Source of the DNA: Acidimicrobiales bacterium
GTDB taxonomy: Bacteria > Actinomycetota > Acidimicrobiia > Acidimicrobiales > Aldehydirespiratoraceae
Direction: 5' to 3'
Length of the DNA: 49,214 nt
Assembly (NCBI GenBank): GCA_029263175.1
Contig: JAJCXZ010000068.1
Span: 1 to 49,214, forward strand
The notes under the pieces are model-generated. The model was not told the origin of the DNA. It saw only the letters and a list, made by a program, of their open reading frames with translations, and searched no databases. Of the stretch, positions 25,741 through 33,944 are shown piece by piece. How positions within the stretch are numbered: position 1 is the first letter of the stretch; each line of letters opens with the position of its first letter. A program made the position numbers and the translations under genes.

Positions 25741-26286
25741 TCACTTGCCTCCAACGCTGGTGCCCGCAGTTGCGAGTGTCACCACGGTACTCCCGTAGCG
25801 CTTCACCCTGTGTATCTCCCAAGAGTCTGGCATGCCCACCTCGCGGTCAGACTCGATCACGACGACCGAGCCGGCAAGTCCATCATCGATTGCCGCAAGC
25901 AGCGGCTCCCACTCGTCGAAGCCGTAGGGCGGGTCGAGGAGGACGAGATCATGGCCATCGGCGCGCCCGAGATACCCCAGGGCCTCGCCGGGAACGACTC
26001 GGGTCTCATCGTCGAATCCGAGCGCTTCGATGTTGTCGTAGATGGCATCGAGCGCGTTGCGATCGGTCTCCACGAGTGTTGCCCTCGCTGCGCCCCGAGA
26101 CAGCGCCTCGAGTGCAAGGGCACCCGACCCGGCAAACAGATCGAGTACGTCGGAACCCTCGATTGCGTCGATCGAATACAGCGAATTGAAGATGGCCTCG
26201 CGAACACGCTCGCTCGTTGGGCGCGTTGTCTCGCCACTCGGGACGACCAGTTTCCGACCACCGGCAGTGCCGGCCACAATGCGCAT
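25741..26286 (-). CDS. rsmD: 16S rRNA (guanine966-N2)-methyltransferase RsmD
   Basis: RsmD methylates G966 of 16S rRNA in the assembled small subunit. In 181 residues: MRIVAGTAGGRKL and TRPTSERVREAIFNSL at the front, the SAM-binding motif VLDLFAGSGALALEALSRG at about 46-64, and the catalytic LLDPPYGF. It starts the coaD operon. The ATG is 37 bases from the start of a divergent small gene, so promoters must overlap and its mRNA may have almost no leader. Confidence 0.97.
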   Translation of the reverse strand: MRIVAGTAGGRKLVVPSGETTRPTSERVREAIFNSLYSIDAIEGSDVLDLFAGSGALALEALSRGAARATLVETDRNALDAIYDNIEALGFDDETRVVPGEALGYLGRADGHDLVLLDPPYGFDEWEPLLAAIDDGLAGSVVVIESDREVGMPDSWEIHRVKRYGSTVVTLATAGTSVGGK

Positions 26287-26323
26287 GACGACCAGTGTGG
26301 CGGGTGCAGGATACGGTCACGCT

Positions 26324-26524
26324 GTGAGCGCGGCAGAATCTTCCATTCCCACGACAATCGTGTGCGTCGATTGTCTCGGCACGTGCCATCTCATCAGCTA
26401 CGAGCCCGACGAGGGATGGGAACCAGGCGACATTGTCGCTTTCCGCTGCGCAGACTGCCTCGACCGCTGGGATATCGAGATCACCGCCGAGGATCTCGAT
26501 CCTCGGGCCGGCAGCGGCGACTAG
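26324..26524 (+). CDS. Small zinc-ribbon-like protein
   Basis: Sixty-six residues from a GTG start. Two cysteine pairs, CVDCLGTC near 13-20 and CADC near 46-49, with a beta-rich segment between (GWEPGDIVAFRC) suggest a single zinc ribbon; the acidic C-terminus follows. I do not recognise a named family. An in-frame ATG 94 codons upstream lies in antisense rsmD and reads as a shadow, so GTG at 26324 is chosen. There is no ribosome-binding site; GATACGG about 10 bases upstream could be a -10 box of a leaderless transcript. The gene is inserted, in opposite direction, between recG and rsmD. Confidence 0.65.
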   Translation: MSAAESSIPTTIVCVDCLGTCHLISYEPDEGWEPGDIVAFRCADCLDRWDIEITAEDLDPRAGSGD

Positions 26525-26551
26525 GCAACCACCCGTTCACAGCTGAGGGTT

Positions 26552-28690
26552 TCAGTCCTTCATGAGGAAGTCGCCGTCGGCTTCACCAAGCACGAGCTCG
26601 AGCTCGTCGGCGAGTCCGGAATGCGCTTCGAGCTCAGGATCGGAATCGATGATCTCGATGGCGACTTCCCGGGCCTTGGCAACCCACTCCTTGTCGCGGC
26701 GCAGCGATGCAAGCTTCAGGTCATTGCGGCCCTTTTGACGCTCACCCATGATCGTGCCTTCACCGCGGAGGTCGAGATCGACCTCCGCGAGTTCGAACCC
26801 GTCGGTGGTAGCCACGAGCGCTTCGAGTCGGGCCTCGCCGTCGCTCGTTGTCGGTTCGCCGACAAGGAAGCAGCGGCTGGCGTGGGCCCCTCGGCCGACG
26901 CGCCCTCGGAGCTGGTGGAGCTGGGCAATGCCGAAACGATCGGCATCGAGAATGACCATCACCGACGCGTTGGGGACATCGACGCCGACCTCGATGACCG
27001 TCGTGGCGACGAGTACATCGAGATCTCCAGCTCTGAACGAGCCCATCGTGGTCTCCTTCTCAGAGGGTGTGACCCGACCGTGAAGAAGACCGAGGCGAAG
27101 ATGTTCGAGTTCGGCGACCCGGAGCATGGCGTATGTGTCTTCCGCTGACCGAACGTCGAGGGCGTCTGACTCATCGATGAGCGGGCACACGACATACGCC
27201 TGGCGTCCGGCGGCGACCTCGCTGCGCACGACCTCCCAGACGGTGTCTTCGTCGGCCTCAGTGCGAGCCCAAGTCGTCTCGATCGGCGTACGTCCGGGTG
27301 GAAGCTCATCGAGAACGCTGACGTCGAGATCGCCGTACACCGTCATCGCGGCCGTCCTCGGGATCGGGGTCGCAGTCATCACGAGCACGTCGGGTGCGGC
27401 GGCATCATCGCCCTTGTCCTTCAAGGCAGCCCGCTGCTCAACGCCGAATCGGTGCTGCTCGTCGATCACCACGACACCGAGCGACGCGTACTCGACCTTG
27501 TCCTGGATCAAGGCGTGCGTGCCGATGACGATGTCGACCTTGCCGGTCACGAGGTCGGCGAGAGTCTTGCGCCGATCCACACTGCCGACACGGTTGGTGA
27601 GGAGTTCGACTCGGAGCGGTCGGTCCCCCATGAGCGTCGAGGGGTCAGGCACGCTCAGGTCCCCGAGCATCGTCGTGACGCCGAAGTGGTGTTGCTCGGC
27701 GAGCACTTCGGTGGGAGCCATCAACGCGCCCTGATAGCCACCCTGCACCGCGACGAGCAGGGAGTTGACCGCCACGAGCGTCTTGCCGGAACCGACATCA
27801 CCCTGCAGCAGCCGGTGCATCGGGCGAGGCAGCACAAGATCGTGATTGATCTCGTCGATGGCCCGGCGCTGCGCGCCGGTGAGCGGGAAGGGCAGTCGGT
27901 CATGGAAGCGATCGACGAGTTCTCCGTTGATCGTGTGGGCAAGGCCGGCCGTTTCGCGCTCGATACGGCGTTTGCGGCGAACCAGTTCGAGTTGCACCCG
28001 CAGCAGCTCGTCGAAGACGAGCCGGCGTCGGGCCTCGTCCTTTTCGGTGAGCGACTCGGGTGCATGGATCCCCAGCAGCGCGGCTTCTCGCGTGACGAAG
28101 TCGAAACGGTCGAGCACCGCTTCGGGGACCGGATCGGCGAAGCCACGAGGACGGCAGCGAGCGATCGCCTCCTCCACGAAGTTCGCCAGGTCCGATGTCA
28201 TCAAGCCGGCCTTCTCCGACTGGGGGTAGACGGGCACGATGCGGCCGGTCTGATTGCCGACGAGGTCGACAACCGGCGAGGTCATCTGCCACGCCCCGCG
28301 ATACACGTCGGCCTTGCCGTGGACCAGCAACTCCATGCCCGGCTTGAGTTGCCGCTCTCTCCAGCGCTGGTTGAAGAAGGTCAGCGACAGTTGGCCAGTG
28401 CCGTCACCGATCACCACGTTGGTCAGCGTGCGTCGACCTTTGAGCTGGCGGGTGCTGGCGCTGCGCACCTCGCCGAGAATCGTCGCCTCGTCGCCAGGTA
28501 CGAGCTCGCCTATCTGGGCTTGTCGGGTGCGATCGAGGTAGCGCCGTGGATAGTGCTGAAGAAGGTCGAGAAGCGTCTCGATCTCGTGAACGGCGAGACC
28601 ATCCGCCTTCTTTTCACCCACACCGCGAAGTCGGTTGACCGGGAGCTCCGCCAGATCACGGAACGTGAGTGCGGGATCGCCCGCGGGCAC
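26552..28690 (-). CDS. recG: ATP-dependent DNA helicase RecG
   Basis: RecG remodels stalled replication forks and Holliday junctions. The 712 residues have the N-terminal wedge/OB domain (LRGVGEKKADGL, HYPRRYLDR, FFNQRWRERQLKPG), then helicase motifs: Walker A GDVGSGKT near 295-302, MAPTEVLAEQH, DEQH in VVVIDEQHRFGV near 405, MTATPIPRT, and the second RecA domain with LHGRVTPSEKE, ATTVIEVGVDVPNA and HQLRGRVGRG. The C-terminal RLEALVATTDGFELAEVDL is also typical. It starts six bases after fakA and shares its operon. Confidence 0.98.
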   Translation of the reverse strand: MPAGDPALTFRDLAELPVNRLRGVGEKKADGLAVHEIETLLDLLQHYPRRYLDRTRQAQIGELVPGDEATILGEVRSASTRQLKGRRTLTNVVIGDGTGQLSLTFFNQRWRERQLKPGMELLVHGKADVYRGAWQMTSPVVDLVGNQTGRIVPVYPQSEKAGLMTSDLANFVEEAIARCRPRGFADPVPEAVLDRFDFVTREAALLGIHAPESLTEKDEARRRLVFDELLRVQLELVRRKRRIERETAGLAHTINGELVDRFHDRLPFPLTGAQRRAIDEINHDLVLPRPMHRLLQGDVGSGKTLVAVNSLLVAVQGGYQGALMAPTEVLAEQHHFGVTTMLGDLSVPDPSTLMGDRPLRVELLTNRVGSVDRRKTLADLVTGKVDIVIGTHALIQDKVEYASLGVVVIDEQHRFGVEQRAALKDKGDDAAAPDVLVMTATPIPRTAAMTVYGDLDVSVLDELPPGRTPIETTWARTEADEDTVWEVVRSEVAAGRQAYVVCPLIDESDALDVRSAEDTYAMLRVAELEHLRLGLLHGRVTPSEKETTMGSFRAGDLDVLVATTVIEVGVDVPNASVMVILDADRFGIAQLHQLRGRVGRGAHASRCFLVGEPTTSDGEARLEALVATTDGFELAEVDLDLRGEGTIMGERQKGRNDLKLASLRRDKEWVAKAREVAIEIIDSDPELEAHSGLADELELVLGEADGDFLMKD

Positions 28691-28696
28691 CGGCGG

Positions 28697-30355
28697 CTAC
28701 TCCAACCCGAAGTAGTAGGGATACAGAGGCTGACCGCCCGCGTGCACCTCGACCTCGACCTCGGGATGGTGCTCCGCGATCCATGCTTCGATTTCCGCAG
28801 TGGTGTCGGCGTCGGCAGCCTCACCGGCGATGATGGTCAGCAACTCGTGATCATCATCGAGCATCTTGTCGAGCAGCGCGGTGGCTGCCGTTGCCATCGT
28901 CGGTCGAACGGCAGCGATGCCCATCCGAGCGATGCCAAGCCAGTCGCCAGTCGCGATCGGGCCGGCGTCGGACGTCGAGTCGCGAACTGCTTGCGTGACC
29001 TCACCCGCCACCACACCCTGCGCAGTTGCGGTCATGTTTTTGGCGTTCGCCTCAGCACTGGCCTGTGGGTCGTACGCCATCAGGCTGGCGAGCCCCTCGG
29101 CAATGCCGCGGGTGGGTACGACGCGCACCGTTCGGCTCGTCTGTGCGTCGACCTGCTCCGCCACCGGGATGATGTTCTTGTTGTTGGGAAGAACGACGAC
29201 CTCGGGGGCCGGCACCGATTCCACCGCGGCCACGAGATCCGCCGTCGACGGGTTCATCGACTGGCCGCCAGTGACCACGGCATGCACGCCCATCGATTTG
29301 AGGATGGAGACGACACCCTTTCCGACCGCCACTGCCACGACGGCAGTGGGCACGGGATCACCGCTGACGACTCCGGTGTCGGAAGTCTCGGCCTTTACCC
29401 AGTCCCGCTCTTCGAGTTCTTCGAGCAGATCGGTGATTCGGATCTTGTGCGGGCGGCCAACGTCGATGCCACACTCGATGGCCGCGCCGATGTCGTCACA
29501 ATGGATGTGACAGTTGAAGATGCCATCGCCTCCGACCACGACGATCGAGTCGCCGACCTCGGCCCAGGCCGACTTGAAACCGTCGATCGAGCCATCCGGC
29601 GCGTCGAGTAGAAACATCACCTCGTAGCGCAGGTCGGCAATACCCGGCTGATGGTCGTCGCCAACAGGGCGAATCGGTTCCTCCGGTGGGGCAGTGACCG
29701 TGGGCTCGGGAATGGCACGTCCGTCGGCGACCTTGAGAGCGGCATCGAGAAAGAGGAGGAGTCCGGCTCCGCCGGCGTCGACCACACCCGCGTCGGCCAA
29801 TACCTGCAGCAGCGTGGGTGTACGTTCGAGGCTCGCACCGCCCTCAGCTCGGGCCGCATCGAGCACAGCGACGAGGCCGGCGCCTCCGGCCGCGGCCAGC
29901 ACGGCGGCGTCACTCGATTCTCGAACGACGGTCAGGATCGTGCCCTCCACGGGATTACCGACCGCGCCGTAGGCCCCCTTGGCCGCGGCTGCCAGCGCTT
30001 CGGCGAACACTGCTGCGTTCACCTCATCGTGATCTTTCGCAACTCCCACGAACCCACGGAGAATCTGACTCATGATCACGCCGCTGTTGCCGCGGGCGCC
30101 CATGAGGCTCCCGTGCGCAATGGCGTGACAAACGCTGGCCATGTCAGGGTCGGCGGCGTCGAGCTCTTCGACCACGGAGCGAAGGGTCAACGACATGTTC
30201 GTGCCGGTGTCACCATCGGGCACCGGGTACACATTGAGGTTGTTGATCGACTCGCGATGATCGTTCAGGGCGTCGCGGAAGGCGACCACCACAGCACGGA
30301 GTGAGGCAGCGTCGAAGGCGGAGCGTGGCACGGGTTCGGATGGTACCGGCTCCAC
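28697..30355 (-). CDS. fakA: DAK2-domain fatty acid kinase subunit (FakA/YloV)
   Basis: FakA is the ATP-binding subunit that phosphorylates fatty acids held by FakB proteins. The 552-residue chain has the N-terminal DAK2 kinase domain with NVYPVPDGDTGTNM (metal-binding aspartates, about 40-53) and GSLMGARGNSGVIMSQILRGF, a middle domain (YEVMFLLDAP ... FNCHIHCDDIGAAIE), and the C-terminal domain with VVLPNNKNIIPVAEQ and the end PLYPYYFGLE. FakB is not in the window. It precedes recG with a six-base gap, a common arrangement in Gram-positive bacteria; rpmB, often upstream, is replaced here by a divergent small gene. Confidence 0.93.
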   Translation of the reverse strand: MEPVPSEPVPRSAFDAASLRAVVVAFRDALNDHRESINNLNVYPVPDGDTGTNMSLTLRSVVEELDAADPDMASVCHAIAHGSLMGARGNSGVIMSQILRGFVGVAKDHDEVNAAVFAEALAAAAKGAYGAVGNPVEGTILTVVRESSDAAVLAAAGGAGLVAVLDAARAEGGASLERTPTLLQVLADAGVVDAGGAGLLLFLDAALKVADGRAIPEPTVTAPPEEPIRPVGDDHQPGIADLRYEVMFLLDAPDGSIDGFKSAWAEVGDSIVVVGGDGIFNCHIHCDDIGAAIECGIDVGRPHKIRITDLLEELEERDWVKAETSDTGVVSGDPVPTAVVAVAVGKGVVSILKSMGVHAVVTGGQSMNPSTADLVAAVESVPAPEVVVLPNNKNIIPVAEQVDAQTSRTVRVVPTRGIAEGLASLMAYDPQASAEANAKNMTATAQGVVAGEVTQAVRDSTSDAGPIATGDWLGIARMGIAAVRPTMATAATALLDKMLDDDHELLTIIAGEAADADTTAEIEAWIAEHHPEVEVEVHAGGQPLYPYYFGLE

Positions 30356-30394
30356 GTCGCCGGTCGCCTCATCTGCCAGCTACGCTGCGCATCC

Positions 30395-30616
30395 ATGCAG
30401 GGCGTTATCAAGAGCTACGACCCCGGATCCGGTGATGGAGTCCTCGTCGACGAGGTCAGCTTCAACGACATCGATCTGGCTGACAATGCCCTCGAGGGCT
30501 CGATCTTTCGCATGTTGCGCCCCGGCCAGCGTGTGCAGTTCACCCTCGACGACGAGGGCCGCGCCACCACCTTGCGCCTCGGTTCCGAAGTCGACATGGA
30601 AACCCCCGATCTCTAG
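30395..30616 (+). CDS. Degenerate cold-shock-domain-like small protein
   Basis: Seventy-three residues that can be laid over a single cold-shock domain: MQGVIKSYDPGSGDGVLVDE in the place of the strand that normally reads G-x-V-K-W-F ... G-F-G-F-I, and GQRVQFTLDDEGRATTLRL in the place of the last two strands. The RNP1 aromatic residues are missing, so nucleic-acid binding, if any, must differ. It is acidic. It is divergent from fakA with only 39 bases between the starts. Related short proteins occur in Actinomycetota as hypothetical or CspA-like; the call rests on overall pattern only. Confidence 0.6.
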   Translation: MQGVIKSYDPGSGDGVLVDEVSFNDIDLADNALEGSIFRMLRPGQRVQFTLDDEGRATTLRLGSEVDMETPDL

Positions 30617-30665
30617 ACCTCGATCGACGTAGATCTCCAAGGTCGCGCGGGTGGCCACTTCGGGA

Positions 30666-30902
30666 CTAGAGGTTCACGATTGGGCAGAGCAGGGTGCGTT
30701 CGACGCCGACGATGTTGCCGATGGCGTTGACGACGACCGAACCGAGCTCGTCCATGTTGTCGGCTTCGGCGCGGGCGATCACGTCGTAGGGGCCCATGGC
30801 GACGTCGGCGGTGAGGACTTGGGCAAGTGCGTTGGTTTCTCGTGCGACATCACCAGCCGTTCCGACTTGGGCTTGGATCAAGATGAACGCATTGACTGCC
30901 AT
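30666..30902 (-). CDS. Stand-alone Lrp/AsnC ligand-binding (RAM) domain protein
   Basis: A 78-residue protein equal to the effector-binding half of Lrp/AsnC regulators, without a DNA-binding helix-turn-helix. Hallmarks are FILIQAQVGTAGDVA at the front, the central strand TADVAMGPYDVIARAEA, and a final strand VERTLLCPIV. Such lone RAM domains bind amino acids or modulate partner Lrp proteins. GGAGG lies 8 bases before the ATG at 30902; a longer in-frame start is not supported. It is divergent from pckA across 199 bases (30903-31101). That gap has the short palindrome GTTGGCCCAAC at 30969-30979 and otherwise nothing I can name. Confidence 0.85.
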   Translation of the reverse strand: MAVNAFILIQAQVGTAGDVARETNALAQVLTADVAMGPYDVIARAEADNMDELGSVVVNAIGNIVGVERTLLCPIVNL

Positions 30903-31101
30903 TGCGACCGCCCTCCATGGGGGTTGGGTTTTCAATCTGCCGAAACGATAGGTGACATCACAAACTTGTGTTGGCCCAACCCGTACGTGACGAACGCGAG
31001 AGAATAGGTTTGGCAAATCGGTGCCACGCTCAGGATCGGGGATCCAGCGCCGATGGCGAGTCAGTTGACACGCGGCTCGCCTACTGAGCGGGGAGAACCC
31101 C

Positions 31102-32766
31102 ATGACCAGCACCACCGATGTCGCCAAACAGCTTGATGCCGCCTTCGGGCTCCGAGGCGTCGAGCTCCGCTACGGACTCACCCAGGACCAACTCTTCCAC
31201 GAGGCAGTCGCCAACGATCGCGGCCGTGTGGAGATGGACGGACCTGACGATGCCCAGAAGGCCTTCGCGACCGCCCTCGGCGTCGACGGCCCTCTCGTCT
31301 ATTTCTCCGACCCGGCGTGCACCGGCCGCCCTGTCGCCGACACGTTCTGCGTCGACCGTCCCGCCACCACCGATCGTGTCTGGTGGAAGAGCGGCTTTGC
31401 CAAGTTCGACGCCGACCAGTTCGACGCGCTTGTTCCCCGGGTCATCGACCACCTCAACGAACGGGGCCGGCACCTCTACGTTGCCGACGTCTTCTGTGGT
31501 TGGGACCACACCTTCGCCGAGCCCTACCGCTTCGTCGGCGAGTACGCCACGCACGCGTACTTCTGCAACATCATGTTCCCCAAGAACGTGCGCGAGGACA
31601 GCGACCGAGCTGAAACCGGCTGGACCCTCATCAACGTCCCGTCCTTCGAATGTGACCCAGACCGCGATGGCACCAAGTCGAACCGCGCCGTCATCGTCGA
31701 CATCGAAAACCGGATCGGTCTCGTACTCGGCAAAGCCGACTACTGCGGTGTCAACAAGAAGACGATGTTCACGATCATGAACTTCGTGCTCCCCGAGAAG
31801 GGGCAGCTGTCGATGCACTGCTCGGCCAACGTCGGAGCGAACGAAGACACCGCCATCCTGTTCGGCCTCTCAGGCACCGGCAAAACCACCCTCTCCGCCG
31901 ACCCGAACCGCGAGCTGATCGGCGACGACGAACACGTCTGGACCGACGCCGGCATCTCCAACTTCGAAGACGGCTGCTACGCCAAACTCATCGACCTCGA
32001 CAAGAGCGCCGAGCCGGTCATCGCCGCGGCCATGTCGATGAAGGGCACGCTCATTGAGAACGTGCCACCGCTGCCCGGCAAGGCAATCGAAGACACCGAT
32101 CCCCAGGAGTTCGACCTCACCGATGGCTCGATCACCGAGAACACACGCTTCGCATACGGCCTCGACACCAACCCGAGCGTTCGGCAAGGCGCGTCCGGCC
32201 CGCACCCCCAGACGATCGTGCTCCTCACCGCCGACGCATTCGGCGTGCTTCCTCCCGTCTCGATCCTGAGCGCCGAGGAGACCATGTACCACTTCGTCAT
32301 GGGCTTCACCTCAAAACTCGCCGGCACCGAGGTGGGTGTCACCGAGCCCGAGCCGAACTTCTCCTCCTGCTTCGGTGCACCGTTCATGTCGCAAAAGCCG
32401 GCCGTCTACGCCGAGCTGCTCACCAAACGCATGGCCGAGAACAACACACGCTGCATCCTGCTCAACACCGGTTGGAGCGGCGGCCCCTACGGCAAGGGTG
32501 ATCGTATGTCGCTCAAGGCCACTCGGGCCCTGCTCGACGCAGCCCTCAGCGGCGAATTCGACAATGCCGAACTGCAGACTGAGCCGACACTCGGCGTGCA
32601 AATGCCGGTGAGCTGTTCGGGTGTCGACGATGCGATCCTCAACCCGCGCGACACATGGGACGACCCCGAGGCGTATGACGAAGCTGCTGCACGATTGCGC
32701 GAAATGTTCCGCGCCAACTTCGAAAAGGAAAACTACGCCGCCCTGGGGGTCACCCCGGCGATGTAG
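31102..32766 (+). CDS. pckA: Phosphoenolpyruvate carboxykinase (ATP)
   Basis: PckA turns oxaloacetate and ATP into phosphoenolpyruvate, CO2 and ADP, the first step of gluconeogenesis. The 554 residues are of ATP-type: substrate-binding GRPVADTF and NVPSFECDP, the metal/nucleotide segment YCGVNKKTMFTIMNF, kinase-1a (Walker A) GLSGTGKTTLSADP at about 255-268, kinase-2 DDEHVWTDAGISNFEDGCYAK, and NTGWSGGPYGKGDRM. The ribosome-binding site sits in a tiny hairpin, GGGG-AGAA-CCCC (31090-31101), directly before the ATG, which could limit initiation. ATP-type PckA is less usual than the GTP-type in the better known Actinomycetota. Confidence 0.97.
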   Translation: MTSTTDVAKQLDAAFGLRGVELRYGLTQDQLFHEAVANDRGRVEMDGPDDAQKAFATALGVDGPLVYFSDPACTGRPVADTFCVDRPATTDRVWWKSGFAKFDADQFDALVPRVIDHLNERGRHLYVADVFCGWDHTFAEPYRFVGEYATHAYFCNIMFPKNVREDSDRAETGWTLINVPSFECDPDRDGTKSNRAVIVDIENRIGLVLGKADYCGVNKKTMFTIMNFVLPEKGQLSMHCSANVGANEDTAILFGLSGTGKTTLSADPNRELIGDDEHVWTDAGISNFEDGCYAKLIDLDKSAEPVIAAAMSMKGTLIENVPPLPGKAIEDTDPQEFDLTDGSITENTRFAYGLDTNPSVRQGASGPHPQTIVLLTADAFGVLPPVSILSAEETMYHFVMGFTSKLAGTEVGVTEPEPNFSSCFGAPFMSQKPAVYAELLTKRMAENNTRCILLNTGWSGGPYGKGDRMSLKATRALLDAALSGEFDNAELQTEPTLGVQMPVSCSGVDDAILNPRDTWDDPEAYDEAAARLREMFRANFEKENYAALGVTPAM

Positions 32767-32768
32767 CG

Positions 32769-32804
32769 GAGTTGCAGCACACCTCGGAGCACGCGCTGCA
32801 ACTC
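32769..32804. terminator. Bidirectional terminator-like inverted repeat
   Basis: GAGTTGCAGC and its perfect complement GCTGCAACTC flank a 16-base loop between the pckA stop and the convergent membrane gene stop. There is no clear U run, so it may be a Rho-independent-like stop for both strands or an RNA end protector. Confidence 0.55.
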
Positions 32805-33156
32805 AGACCAGGTAGACGGCGCGGAGGCCGAGGCCCATCAGCCAAAGGCTGCCGAGGCCGTAGAGCAGATAGGGCTTGTCACGCATTTCGTTGCGGTAGG
32901 CGAAGATGATGCCAACGCTCATGAACGCGGCGAAGCCGTAGAGCTGGTGCTGACCGCTGTCGATGTCTTCCGAGGTTTGCAGAGCGACGCCCAGACCCAC
33001 CTGCAAGAAGATGATCGCCTGGGCGACGCCGACGGCGACCCAGCCCGCCCGGCGACGAGCAGTCGGCCATTGATGAGCCGCGAGGGCCCACAGGCCGACC
33101 AGGCCATTCGAGATGATGAACGCCCAGCTGACGACGCCATGAATGTCGCGGATCAC
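32803..33156 (-). CDS. Small membrane protein, four helices predicted
   Basis: A 117-residue integral membrane protein with about four hydrophobic helices (VVSWAFIISNGLVGLWALA, WVAVGVAQAIIFLQVGLGV, LYGFAAFMSVGIIFAY, LLYGLGSLWLMGLGLRAVYL). The helix-1 His and a His in GQHQLYGF could bind haem, but that is a guess. No named family is recognised. The start is taken as GTG at 33156, which overlaps the upstream monooxygenase stop as GTGA; an ATG at 33192 would add a charged lead inside that gene. The tight overlap implies a joint role. Confidence 0.7.
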   Translation of the reverse strand: MIRDIHGVVSWAFIISNGLVGLWALAAHQWPTARRRAGWVAVGVAQAIIFLQVGLGVALQTSEDIDSGQHQLYGFAAFMSVGIIFAYRNEMRDKPYLLYGLGSLWLMGLGLRAVYLV

Positions 33157-33512
33157 GAGCCCGAGCGATCGACCTCGACCTCGTAACTCCACAGCTCGGC
33201 GCTGATCGGCAGCGGCGCGGGCGCCTCACCACCGGCGGCAAGCGCGGCCTTGTGGCCGTCACGGAACTGGGCCGACTGGGTCCACGCGGTGAACGACTCC
33301 TCGTCGTCCCATCGAGTGATGACCAACCAGGTCTCGCGATCGTCGGTCGGGCGCAACAACTCGAAACCCTGGAAGCCGGACATACCATCGACCGCACCGG
33401 CGCGCGCCGCAAATCGCTTGGCGACCTCATCGCCGAGTTCGCTGGGAACCGTGATGGCATTGATCTTGATGACAGACTTTTTAGTGACGGAGTTCTTGAT
33501 CACAGAGGACAT
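33153..33512 (-). CDS. Antibiotic biosynthesis monooxygenase (ABM) domain protein
   Basis: A 119-residue ferredoxin-like fold protein of the ABM superfamily, which includes haem-degrading monooxygenases and quinol monooxygenases. INAITVPSELGDEVAKRFAA, GFQGFELLRPTDDRETWLVI and the TRWDDEESFTAWTQS segment fit the haem-degrading (MhuD/HmoB-like) branch; the conserved Trp-Asp-Asp block is typical. The N-terminal 12 residues are Ser/Lys rich and may not all be translated. A membrane protein gene overlaps its end by four bases. Haem oxygenase, small quinol oxidase or stress roles are all possible. Confidence 0.8.
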   Translation of the reverse strand: MSSVIKNSVTKKSVIKINAITVPSELGDEVAKRFAARAGAVDGMSGFQGFELLRPTDDRETWLVITRWDDEESFTAWTQSAQFRDGHKAALAAGGEAPAPLPISAELWSYEVEVDRSGS

Positions 33513-33602
33513 GCACGCATTTTCTCCGCGAAGCTGTCGATTCCCACCCCTGATGTTCGTCGGCTAGGCAAACAACACGAATCCCCGAGGGAGAAACCAA
33601 AC

Positions 33603-33920
33603 ATGACCAAATACGTGCTCGCATATCACGGAGGCCACGGCATGCCGGAGACCGAGGAAGGCATGAACGAACTCATGGCCGCCTGGGGTGCATGGTTCGA
33701 TGGCATGGGAGGCAGCCTCCTCGACGGCGGCAATCCCATCAGCGTGGCAAAGACCGTCAACTCCGATGGTTCGGTCAGTGACGGTGGCGGAGCGAACCCG
33801 CTCACCGGCTACTCGCTCATCGAGGCCGGCACCATCGATGCCGCTCTCGATATCGCGAAAGGCTGCCCGGTCATCGCCAACGGTGGCAGCGTCGAGGTCG
33901 CCGAAGCCATGGACATGTAG
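33603..33920 (+). CDS. YCII/DGPF-related domain protein
   Basis: A 105-residue protein of the YCII/DGPF-like dimeric alpha-beta barrel type. The pattern MTKYVLAYHGGHGMPETEEG, MAAWGAWFDGMGGSLLDGGN and the end GYSLIEAGTIDAALDIAKGC with a glycine-rich middle are typical. Members are often co-encoded with ECF sigma factors or have unknown enzymatic roles; none is nearby. GGGAG is 8-9 bases before the ATG. A long in-frame upstream extension overlaps the divergent ABM gene and is rejected. Confidence 0.8.
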   Translation: MTKYVLAYHGGHGMPETEEGMNELMAAWGAWFDGMGGSLLDGGNPISVAKTVNSDGSVSDGGGANPLTGYSLIEAGTIDAALDIAKGCPVIANGGSVEVAEAMDM

Positions 33921-33944
33921 TTCACCCGTTCGAGTCCGGCGGGC

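Noticed and set aside
27452-29611. 719-codon open frame antisense to recG and fakA
   Set aside because: It spans the junction of two well-supported genes on the other strand and reads as low-complexity Arg/Asp/His-rich shadow.
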